Origin: Acanthaster planci
Taxonomy: Eukaryota > Echinodermata > Asteroidea > Valvatida > Acanthasteridae
Length of the DNA: 55,121 nt
Assembly (NCBI RefSeq): GCF_001949145.1
Contig: NW_019091398.1
Coordinates: 773,894-829,014 of the forward strand
Reading direction: 5' to 3'
Position 1 is the stretch's first letter. Each line of letters opens with the position of its first letter. A program made the translations under genes and the position numbers. The notes beneath the pieces are model-generated. The model was not told where the DNA came from. It worked only from the letters and a program-made list of their open reading frames with translations, and searched no databases. Below, one piece after another: positions 41,005-52,800 of this stretch.

Positions 41005-44000
41005 ATGGACTTGGACAAGTTTAACGTTTGGCAAGACCAGCTGGTTAAGACATTTAAGGATGAGTTGGATGATGAGCAGCGATGTGCCACCTTGGACCGT
41101 CTGATCTCTTCCTGCGGGGCAAAGCAGCTTGGTCACCTCTCCACCAAGCTGGAGGGACTGGTCAAGCGGGACTTCCTTCACCTGCTCCCGGTTGAGCTGG
41201 GCAACTACCTCCTGGCCTGGCTGGACGCCGAGACACTCTGTCGCTGCTGCCTGGTCAACCGGCACTGGAACAAGATGGTGAACAGCTGCGCCGCGGCCTG
41301 GCAGAATGCCTGCTGCCGGCTGGGACTGAACCCCGCCGAACAGGAGCGATACTTTGACCAGAACGGGGTGGACTGGAAAGCTGCATACAGGGACTTTGCA
41401 TTACGCCTCAGGCAGCTGAAGGAAGGGTGTGCATTTGACAGTTTGACCTTGCAGGGCCACAGTGCCAGGGTTTATGCCCTCCATTATCGGGATGGTAAAC
41501 TGGCTTCAGGTATCTAACGTTTCTCATTCAAGTCCACAAATCGAAATCTCAAAAGAGTAAATACAGCAGATTAAAAATGCAGATAACACGTCCAATTCAA
41601 ACCTCATGGATTGTGTAATATTAGTCAAATTTCCCCTTTCTTTTCATCTGCAGGTTCGGATGATCTTACCGTCCGACTGTGGGAAGTTACCACGGGCCAG
41701 TGCCTCAAGGTGCTCCAGACACACACCTGCGCCGACATCAAGTTTGACGATAATAAACTCATCACGGCGTCCTTTGACAACACCATTGCATGCTGGGACT
41801 GGGAGGCGGGAACCAGGCTTCAGCGGTTCTCTGGCCATTGTGGCGCAGGTATGTACATTTATACACTGCAACAGAAAACAAAAACAAACATACTATTAAG
41901 CCACAGCTTTTCCATAGAAAAATCCGACTGTGTGTTTTAACAGCATAGTAGAAAGGTTGTACTTGCCATTGTCATACCTCTGTCTTAAATACTGTTTCTC
42001 ATTGGCTCAGAACAATCACATGACAGGATGACATAACTGTTTATCACCCTCACTGCTAGACATCACATCAGCCAGCATTGTATGATATCACATGCACGCA
42101 TGCATGCAACCCTGCAGTGTGCAGGATAATGAAAAACATCAAGACGGAGATATGACAAAACAGTTGTTGACTGCTGCGACATATGATATGACATTTTAAA
42201 TACCATTAGGTACGCATAGCCGAAGCATCATCTTCACCTCCTTATCCTTTCTTCTCCCGATGCAGTTTTCAGCGTTGACTACAGCGACCAGTTGGATCTG
42301 TTGGTCAGTGGTTCGGCCGATGCCACAGTCAAGTTGTGGTGTCTGAGTGACGGAGCTCTCCTCAACACTTTGCATGGACACAATGACTGGGTCACTCAAG
42401 TATGATATCTTGCTGTTATTTTGAAAAGTTGACACTATTTCATTTAAAGGTGACACTTGAAATGTAAGCAGCCTGATTTTTGTATCTGTCCCCTGTGGTA
42501 TAAAAAACCAATGACATTGATTACGGACCTTGAATGTTTTTTCATAAGGTGATTTTACGTGAGGCCTGCATAGAATCTGACACATTCTCTTCTGGTGAGC
42601 CAGTACTACTGACCATGGACAAGAATGAAATAAAGGTATGCAACAAAAGGTGCTTGGGTACCAGACAGCTAACTTTTCAGCCAGCCTTACCCTTCGTAGT
42701 CCTAAATGCGGTTAAAACCAGGAGTGGTTAAAAGCTGTTGTGTATAGTTGGATTTAAAATACTAAGTACCTGCGCAGTGCCAAGGCTGATTTTCTTCCAG
42801 TACACAATTTCTGGTTTCCATCCGTTGCATTTAGTGCAGCTTGCATTCCATCAGTATTCGACTTTGTTGGAAATGTTTTTTCACTTGAATCGCTGAGAAA
42901 CAGAAAATCCATGAAAATAGAGACAAGTTGCACTTTAGGTATAAAGAAAGAGCATGTCATTTTCATACAAAACACAGACAAGCACATCAGCACAAAACAT
43001 TTCCTTTGTAACATATTAACATAAAACTCAGCAATGCTGACTTGTTTTTCCGCAGGTTTGGAGTCTTAAGCACAGTGCTGAGTCGCAGTGCGTCAAGACT
43101 CTCACCTCGCCCAGCAACACCACTCTCCACTCTCAGACGTTTCTGCCCCGCCTGCAGTTGGATGGCACCCACATTGCCTGTGCCTCCGACATCGGCATCA
43201 TAGTCTGGAGATTCCAGAATTTTGAATTAAAAAAGTGAGTTGTTGTTCTCTCAACCGACTCTTTGGCCCGAAGGAGCAAAGTAGAATTTCATGATGATTG
43301 AGCCCCCCCTTGCACGAAAAATGTTGTCATTCTGGATTAGCCCTTGTGTATAGGAAAGCATCTGGTGGCACATTCTTTGTAATGAAAGGGTCTTGCAATG
43401 AATATATTTGGACTTGCTGTTAATGCATCTTTGTACCCTCTGCCACTGCATGAAAGCTGTTTGGAATCCTTTTGGAGTTAAGTGTACTGAAAAGCTCATT
43501 TTTCTAAACCGAAAAAATTGTCCAAGCTCTTGACAAGTGATGAGGGCACTGTTGCTTGTTCAAATTTTGATTCACAAATTTACTCTTTGAAAACATTTCT
43601 CAGACAATGTTGCTTGGTGGCTTATCACCATATACTTACACAACAGTAAATTGCCAAAGAAAAATAAGAATTGACGATAGCAAACTATGAAAACTTCCTG
43701 TCAGTTTTTTAATCACAAATCAATGTGACATTGAAGTTCAGTGCCAGAGATGATGACAAGGTTCTACTCATGAATATAACCGAAAAGGCTCCAAAATGCA
43801 GAAGATGATGGCAAAACAAAAACTGAAAATTAGGGTAATTGAATCACAAATGTGCCATTTCAAGGGTTTTAGTAAAATAATTCTATGGTCCCTTCAATTT
43901 GTCAAAAGGCATGAAGCCCCATTACAAGGAATAATGGCTTGGCTTCACCACCCTCAGTCCTGCAAAATCCTCCCAAAGCTCCTGGTGAATTTTGAGGAAT

Positions 44001-44375
44001 CTGTGAAGTTTGGACAAAAAACCAATTTGGAATTCCTTTTTGCCACTTTGCTCTCCTTCAACTTCCAGGCTGATCCCCTACACCGACTCCAGCAACCTTA
44101 TTTTGCTGGGTCTTGGCACATCTTTCACCCTTCTACTGGACCATCAGTACCTACGGCTCCTCAACACCCAAACCCACGAGGCTGTGTCATCTTGGCGCCT
44201 CCCAGCTTATCGGCGATCCAAGAGGGGCTCCAACTTTGTGGCTGGGGCAGTGCGCTGGCTGGACGGCCTGGGGCTGGAAGCGGAGGTGGGGCTGGTGTTT
44301 GCAACCAGCATGTCTGACCACAGCTTGCACGTGGTGCGCTGGCGTCAGAGGGCGGCGTGCAAGCAGGACAGGTGA
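41005..44375 (+). CDS. fbxw2: F-box/WD-repeat protein FBXW2, 6 exons
   Basis: Substrate receptor of an SCF (SKP1-CUL1-F-box) ubiquitin ligase. Exons: 41005-41509, 41654-41848, 42266-42399, 42549-42635, 43056-43234, 44069-44375. They give 468 residues (human FBXW2 has 454) with matching phases (1,2,0,0,2). The F-box spans about residues 57-101 ([25 protein letters not shown]). WD40 repeats start near 155 ([20 protein letters not shown]) and continue with [38 protein letters not shown] and GHNDWVTQV. The C-terminus shows [10 protein letters not shown] and [13 protein letters not shown], both distinctive of FBXW2 rather than other FBXW proteins. Exon 1 is clearly more GC-rich than its surroundings. 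The start ATG follows ACAGCAACA and aligns with the vertebrate start. Nothing is missing, so it should be functional. Confidence 0.96.
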
Positions 44376-46815
44376 CAGTGCATCATCAGAGCAACGGAGA
44401 GACGAAAGCCCTCGGCCCCGTGAATAGGGTTGCCTGTTGCCAGAGAAACCAACATCACTTCAGTTTTTTTTTGAGATTGCTGCAAACTGTATTTGATGTG
44501 GCCGTGCCAGCCTGATCAAGACAGGCGAGATACATGCTGGATGAGTTAGAAGTATGTGGCTTATTTTACAGTGCAACTCTTTGACAACTTACCGTAGAGA
44601 GTTAAGCCACTCAGCGTGAAACTAGCCGTTCAGTCAGAACTTCAAGTGGATACTTTCAAAACGTGCTTCAGAGCCAAGGCTGGGAAAATAATCTATGGTA
44701 CAGTTCCGTAAGATGTGCTAAACCTCAGAAAATCCCCCTCATGTCTGAAATGCTATTTGCCAAGTTATGTAACATGTTAAAAAATAAGAACAACATATTT
44801 AACCACTCCAAATTTCCCAGGGTACCAATATTTATTCAAATTAACTTTCAAGCATGTGACATACTTTTTAAAAGATGTGCTGCTTTACGCAGTCAACCGA
44901 ACTTTTCTTCAGATCACCAGATTTCCTCATTTTTAACTTTGTCAGGTGAGAGTTTCTTTAAGTTGGTGCTCGGATTTACCAATCTTCCCGATTCAGAACT
45001 GGAAAAAAAATCTCGGATCTGCCGACCAACCACAAATTTTTTTTCCTTGTGGAAAATGTATACACTGTAGTTTGTATTCTTCCCTCCAACTTGAAGGCCC
45101 TTATTTGCTTTTTTGAGACCATAGGAAGTGATTTTTTTTCTGTCCTCCAATGTTTGTCTCATAAAAAAATCCAAGCATCAACTTAAAAAAAATGCTCCCT
45201 TCACTCTAAAACAAAAATGTACACCCGTTCGGCGTAGTTGGGAACTCCCATTTGACTTAAAGGAATATCCAGATTCATTGTCTCAAAGTACAGACAATAT
45301 GCCATCTGTAAAACTGTTTAGACTGGGAATAGGCATTGCTCAACCCCATGGGCACTCAGTTATGAATTGGACTCTAACCAAGTGACTCTTGAAATTTCGC
45401 AGCATCATTGTAGCTTTGGTGTGGTTAGGATTAATGTTTTTTTCATACTGAGCTATCAATCTGTCAGGTTTCATTAAGACTACAGTGTACTTGCTTTTGC
45501 ACAAAGACACATTGTAATTGCCCATTTTTAATGCTCCTGGAGTAGGAGATTGCGAGTTCACAAATTATTTTCTCAGTTTTCTTGAGAATTTAGAGTCATG
45601 TGGAAGTACTGATGGATCTTTTTCTGTTTTTCAAGAAGACACTGCTTTTTAAAAAAATTTAATGGAACTGTACATTTGAAATCACAAAGTAACAAATGTG
45701 TACTTTTTCTGAAATTTGTGGAAATGAATAGTTTCTGGTGCTTCCACTTTGCTGCAATGTCGGGGTCTTAGCCACTATATGTACGTTATTCCTTTGATGC
45801 CTTGCTGTGTACATGTACATGCATGCTGCTATTTTACCAGTAACTTCAACGTACACTACATACCGGTCCTATCTGAACAAGCAACATCGATCAAGTTTGT
45901 CCAATAATTTAATTGTTTAAAATCAGCTTATTTAAGCTATTCTTATAAAACCTGAATATAGCAAATTGTGAATCTAGAATATAGTACCACTTGTTGCACA
46001 AAGAAAACAACATCCGGCCACACAGTAGCCCTTTCCATCCAAAATCTATCAAAATAGCCAACACAAGACGTTTTAACATGATTTGGTTCTATATAACTGT
46101 GCCAATAACAACTTCCAACTGGGGCTCAGTGCTCCGACTTTGATAGAGACAATGCGCCACTTTACAATATGCTTTTTAAGATGATTCTGTTGGTATTCAT
46201 CATACCAACATTTTCACTTCTCAAGTGAAATTTTCAGTCTTGTCAAGATCCCTTACGACCAGCGCAAGAGCTGGAACTAATGCATTCCTTTGTCACTGTT
46301 CACGCTGTTTTTACTAGTCACTGATATTGTGATGGCGTCAACTAACAAGACTGGAACCTTTCCTCTGAATACAACAGAGCTGGTTTTCTTGAAGATAAAC
46401 TTAGAGCCAGGAGTTAAGCTTAAAAGTTTAAATAAACTTTATAAAAATCAACCATAATGTGACAAGCCAACATGATCCTGTGACCATTTTAACAGTGCAT
46501 TTTATTTCAGTACTGCTAAGCTGTTTGATTATTAACAAAGGATTAAAGCTTCATTCAGCCTACATATAAACGTATTTGCACTGATGAATTACACTGAAAT
46601 TGTCAAGTCTGGCTTGACTTGTAACCAAATAAGATGTTGCAAATTCAAAACATTTCATGTTGCTGATTGGAGTAGTGGACATAACAACTGCTACTAACAC
46701 ACTGTATGAAAGGATACGTAACTGTGGATGAACTTAAAATACAATCACGAGGGCTGTACCATTCATTTCATCCAATCACAACGCTTGTACCATTCTGACC
46801 CCCAACATCCTTCAA
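44376..46815. other. convergent 3' regions of FBXW2 and the PRPP synthase
   Basis: No coding exon recognised. The two genes converge here. AATAAA at 46431-46436 (plus strand) and TTTATT at 46501-46506 (AATAAA on the minus strand, about 310 bases after the PRPP synthase stop) are the nearest polyadenylation candidates. Whether both 3' UTRs fill or overlap this interval is not decidable here. Confidence 0.45.
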
Positions 46816-49800
46816 TCAGATATGCTGTACCAGGTCATATCCCAGGAGCGTCTCCGATATGACATCGCATAGGGACAAAAGCTTGAACGGAGCGTGCTCG
46901 GCGATGGTACGGGCGTGCGGTATCGAGTCTGTGATCCAGAAATGTTCAAATTTGACGCTGCTAGCTGCTGCCTCTGCTGTGGTGAAGGCCCTCCACGAGT
47001 TTTGAGGAAAAACGGCATGGGTGACAAATGCACTGACAGAGGCTGCACCTTTCTCTAATAAAGCCTGGGGAAAAACGAAATATCTGCATTAGAACAGAAT
47101 ACAATATTTTAATTTGTTCAACCAATGAAAAGCTACAAAACATTGACATCGGTAATTGACTTGTTCTTCCAGCTCTCTGAAGGAAAATAAACATAAATAC
47201 AAATAATGTTAAAACAAATACTACTAAAGCTGTACTAATTTTAAAATGTAAACAAAAATACATGCATAAAGACAAGACCAATTATACACACAACCTGCAC
47301 AAGGAAAAAACTCTTAAAACGCTGACTACCGTAAATATTCTTAAGACGGCAGTTGGATGGTAGGAATGAAAACTAATCTGACATTTATGAATTTAATGTT
47401 AGATCAGTGTATAACACTTGTCATCTTCAAGCAAAGTTCATCCTTTATATTCAGGTACATGCTGCTTGGTTGAGTATGGTAATACAGTAAACTCCGGCTA
47501 AGTTGGCACTCTCGGGACTCAAGAAATTATGATGACTTACGCGAACGCCGACTTGTGCTGTAAGGCGTCATTTTGCCGACTTACACATACACATGTATTG
47601 CCTATGTACATTATGATTCCTTGCACTAATTCAATGGCTTTGATTTACCCTGGTTTATTTCTAATGTACCTCCATGGTCAATCCCAGCAAATTCGTTCTT
47701 GATTATTATCCTCACAGGCTGCAAATTCTATAATTGACCATGTGCCCCTAAGGACGAAGCAAGGACAGCATATCACATCACGGCTCGACAGTGCAATACG
47801 TACGTGATACAGTTACGGTACAGAAGACATACACTCATCCGCACACGCATTGGTTAAGTTCGTTCAATAAGTTGACCCCAAAATGGACAGAGCGCATGCA
47901 TCTAGCACTAGAGGGGTTACTGGTATTGATGTACTCGTGCTGGCCGATTATCAACCACGGCCTGTGCTGCTAATAAACAGACATCAGTCAAGCAGTGTTG
48001 GACTTGTCACTTGACACTTCTTGGCAACCATGGCGAAGGAAACTGATACCGAAGCGTGATTCTTTTAAATGCCGACTTACACAAAGGAATTTTTGTGGTT
48101 TTGTGGAAAAGGGACCAAGAAAAACATGCCAACTTATACGAAATGACGACTTATAAATGCCGACTTAGAAATGAAACTTTCCATGCAAATGCATTACAGA
48201 CGATCGGGATTTTACCAAAAGGCTGACTTAAGATGATATGACGAGTTACGCGATGCCGACTTAGTCAGAGTTTACTGTATATTTGAGTCAATTACAAGAC
48301 TCGCAAGTCCATCAAAAGTCATCTTGTCCTAAGCCATAGTGTGAATACTGTGAAAAACAATATGGCCTGAGGTTGGATTCAAAGTCTGGCTTCAATAATT
48401 CACAATAGTGCGCCACCAACAGTTTGCAACATGTTGACCAATCATAACGCGCGAAATTTGTCGACCCTTTCCAAACACGCACAGGGTCGACAAATTTCGC
48501 GCATTGCGATTGGCAAACGCGTTGCAAACTCTTTTTGGCGCACTATTGTGAAACGGCCGTATTCGCTGAAACAGAAATACTCCCTCACCCTGGCACAGTT
48601 CCTGAGTGTTCCTCCACTCTGCACCAAGTCATCAATGATGATTATATGCTGGTCCTTTGCTTCACCTGCATACCAAACATACAGGCAGGATGAGCTAAGA
48701 ATATCAAATGTGTTGAGTGGAATGTGAACCCCAGACCACTGAAAGCATGTTTACGTGCAATGATGGTAAAATGTGAGGTGAAAGTGCATCCGTGACTCAA
48801 TTGCAATTGTAGTGAGGCAAGAGAGCACCCTCTGACGAGCACGCATGAGCCAATGAGTACCGAATACCGATGCCAGCACAGGTTTGATACCTTCTTTGAT
48901 GGTGACAACCCGTTTGTCACCGTTGCGCACTTTGATGCAGGTGATAAGTGGAAAGTCCTCAAACATGCCGTGGAAGCGTTTGTGGGCCCCCTCATCAGGG
49001 AAAGCAATAGCGAGATTAAACTTGACATCATGTGGGAGTTTCAGCATCTCACGGTGCAGCAACGGAATGGCAGACTCTAGCCTGACAACAGATGAAAAAT
49101 GAAGATGTGATGCATAATGTAATACATAATGCAATAACATCTCTTTCTCCCTACAAGCCAAAAGGCTGAGGTTACAAGTTGTGACAATTTGATACGGGAT
49201 TAACAGTGCAGTTCATTCAGCCTCTGTCTGAACTCAGAATGAGACAAGGGAGCATGGGCTACCTCGGTATGATAGTGTCTGAGAAGTAGAAGCGTTCCTG
49301 CAAGGCATGGATGTCGAAGATTACGATTTGGGCAGGACCATGGGCGGTGCTGGGAATAGACGACAACATCATGGCAAGGACCTACCGACACAGGCAAAAA
49401 TGAAAGAAGAGTTTTGACAACTTGGCCTTCCCTTTGTTGCAATACTGTCTTGGTGGAGAGGGCTAATCAGGTATATTGCCTTGAGGTGCTACCTTAGCTG
49501 TTGTCAGGTATACTGCCTTGAGGTGCTACCTTAGCTGTTGTCAGGTATACTGCCTTGAGGTGCTACCTTAGTTGTTGTCAGGTATATTGCCTTGAGGTGC
49601 TACCTTAGCTGTTGTCAGGTATATTGCCTTGAGGTACTACCTTAGCTGTTGTCAGGTATATTGCCTTGAGGTGACTACCTTAGCTGTTGCGACTTGGCCT
49701 TCCGTATCCACCCTCTCCATGGTTCCAGTGGGGAAATACGGAAGGATGAACTTGAAAGATCTAACAAGATACCTGCAGCAATCAGAGAAAGGGATTGGAT

Positions 49801-52800
49801 TCCTGCTGAGATCAGCTGATTAAGAAATGAGGGGTTTCAGAAGGCAGAGCTGTGTTTAACAGTCAACTTTCAACTATACATGTACCTTGGCATGGTGTAG
49901 AGGAGAGACAGTTGCTCAAACACCACCTCTGGCGAGTGGAAACTGCCGAGAAAGATCACTGGAAAGAATTCAAAAGACTTTAATGAAGAATCTTGGTTGA
50001 ACATTGTTTATCTGAGTGCAAGAGCAGAATTGATGTTTTTGAGGGGAACATTCCTCAGAAACAGCTCCCAAAAAGACGAAAGCAAATGAACTTTGGTGGG
50101 TTGTTCACACAGCTAAGATAACAGTACGTGTACAGCTCACCGAAATGTGCATAAAGTGAAAATCAGCTGGGAACCAGTGATAAGCAATAGCCATCTCATA
50201 GTGTCTTAGGTGGTTAACCAGTTCCTGTGTAGCAAATCTGGTTTTTGCTCTAAGCACAATTCTGTACTTTGCACTACCGTGAGAACAGCTTCTCCATGTC
50301 CTCTGAGATTGTAACCTGAACAATGATTTAAATTACCATCTCTTCCAGCACACTGCTTGACATTGTCGATAAACAAGTTGGGCCATCCATCTTTGAAGCT
50401 ATCCCAGAGAATGCCATTTTTCTGAAACTCCACCGGCTGAAGACGCATCTGCACATGTGTCAGATTCTCCTCGCTAAGAGGGTGCTAGAAAAGGGAACAA
50501 AGTGTTAGGATTGAGCAGGTTTGCATGAAATACACATTGATACAGATCCCCTAATCCCCAAAACATTTTGAATTAAAATTAAGAGGTGGCATAAAAGTAA
50601 TTTGATTAAAATTACATCCTGGCAATTAACCTCCTTCAATTTTATCTGAGCTTGGGTGAAAAACACAAAGTATACACTTAAATGTTCCTGCAGACATTTC
50701 TGAGATCAGTACAGGTGCCAAGGGTAAAGTACCGTTTTGATTCGTAGGAATCTGTTAACCAAAAACTCGACTTATTGGACCAGGAATTGAAAAAAACATG
50801 CCGTCATCTTCACATACATGTACCTACTTCACATGCCATTATGAAGTATATATTTTTATTTGTAGAAATAAACGGTAGATGTCAATACACTGATGCTTCG
50901 TCACGTTAACTTAGAAGTGGACACTTCAATTGAAGTGAAATTAAATCATGATAATAAATTCTCTACATGTAATTCACGCAATGCATCCCAAAACAAGTGG
51001 CTTGAATGGAATAAAAAAATTTTGCAAAAAAAATTTGTGCAACACATGTGAAACCCACACATGTACTTCTTATCAATAGCTCACAGAATGGGATTTGCCA
51101 TTCAAAATGTGCCAAACCTGGAAAAAAATATCTGTTGAAAATTTTTTTTCAGAATTGCATGTTTATCCTATTTACATGTAAATAGAATTTACATGTACAT
51201 TTATTGATTTTAATCAGTGTGTAATAAAAATTATTTGATTTAAATTACAATTAAACGGCTGATTTCTGGTGATTTAAATCAGCCACCCCTGTCAAAAGTA
51301 TAAACTGAAAAACAAAACAAAAATCGAAAACTAGTATGAAATCTTTAATTTAAAACATCTTTAACAAGGTGAAATTATTTTGCATGATAAAAAATAAATG
51401 AAAAGAAGTACGACTGAGTACCAGTAACCAGAAACTGCACTTTGTTTACTTGGCAAGACGAGTCAGTGACACCAACCGAGTCAAGCGTTTGCGACTGTGA
51501 TCCCGGGTTTGGGGTGAAACAAGTCAAGGAAAGCGACTCGCGGGAACATTTTGCTGCGATGGCTGACGCCAAGTCCTCCATGGATGGATGACAGAAGAGA
51601 AGAGCTGGGAACCGAGACAACCTCTTGGCATCCATCTTTATTCTCTTTGGATTGCGGGGCTTGGAGTAAGAATCTGTTAACAGACTGAAACTATTCTAAG
51701 ACAAGATTTAAACATCATATAACCATGGTATACAGCAACAATGTCAATATGAACAATTTAGGGCGTGCATGTCTTCCTTCCGTCCTCTAGGCTAGGACTA
51801 GTTGTAGTACTAGGAGGACTAACTAAATTTGAAGGTCCATAATGAAATTTCTTTTGCAGCTGGGCCTATAGTAGTATCATGATCATAGATGCACAGTTTG
51901 CAACTTGAGTGGAAAGGGATTCCAGAATTTTAAAATCCTAATTTTACTCAGATATGCAGAACATCAGTTTCGGCATGTATTCCAATAGCTCCGTGGTTTT
52001 GGTGGTGAATGCATCACCGTGTACATGATGGAGGGATATAACATAACATACAGTACATGTACATCTCCCGTGCATGATCTTAGCTTAATTATTCCAGCCT
52101 AGATTTGAACTAGCCTAGATAATGAACTTGTAAGGGAATAAAAATAAAGCTCTGACGTTAGCATGTGTTACAAAAGCACAGTGCGAATCCAGACGTTTTG
52201 AAATTATGGTACTAAGCCAAGTTTAATGGCCCATACTACCATTCATTGAAATTCGGGCCTGAGCCAGGGGCCGCCTACTTCATCAGCACTGCTACCAAAG
52301 AATGTACTCACTATATGCGATATGCGCGCGGGCGCGAGCGCTCGATCGAGCATGCGAGAATCAGTTGTGGACTATACCATAATATTGAATAGGTAACCAT
52401 TCAAGGACAATTCGCATTTAAACTATTAATGAGCGAAATCCAACTTTCTGTTTTACATTAATGGCCTAAGTTTAAAAATATAACAGCATATTATAGAATA
52501 AAAGTCATAATTTATTCATATTTTTAACAAAAATAATTGAGGCCAATCGACATTATAAATTTAAGGGAGGAGGGACTTCCCCTCTTTAAGCCATGGTTCA
52601 AACTAAGCGCCATTTTACTTAAAACCACCAGCGTGGAGTTGAATGCATCGTAAGTGAACTTAATCTTGTCATTTTTAGATTAGATTTTGAGTCAGAAAAC
52701 AGGTGGATGAGACACAATTGCTCACCATGTGCAGGCAGTGGAACTTTTGCTCTAATGTTTTTGTATTTACGTTAATGACAGTCAGATAAGTTGGAAAATA

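Noticed and set aside
43796-44317. 173-codon plus-strand open frame
   Set aside because: Overlaps FBXW2 exon 6 in a different frame; the FBXW2 frame has the family match and correct splice phase.
52310-52370. GC-rich self-complementary run (GCGCGCGGGCGCGAGCGCTCG region)
   Set aside because: Simple-sequence CG/GC alternation explains the symmetry; no defined arms or second copy.
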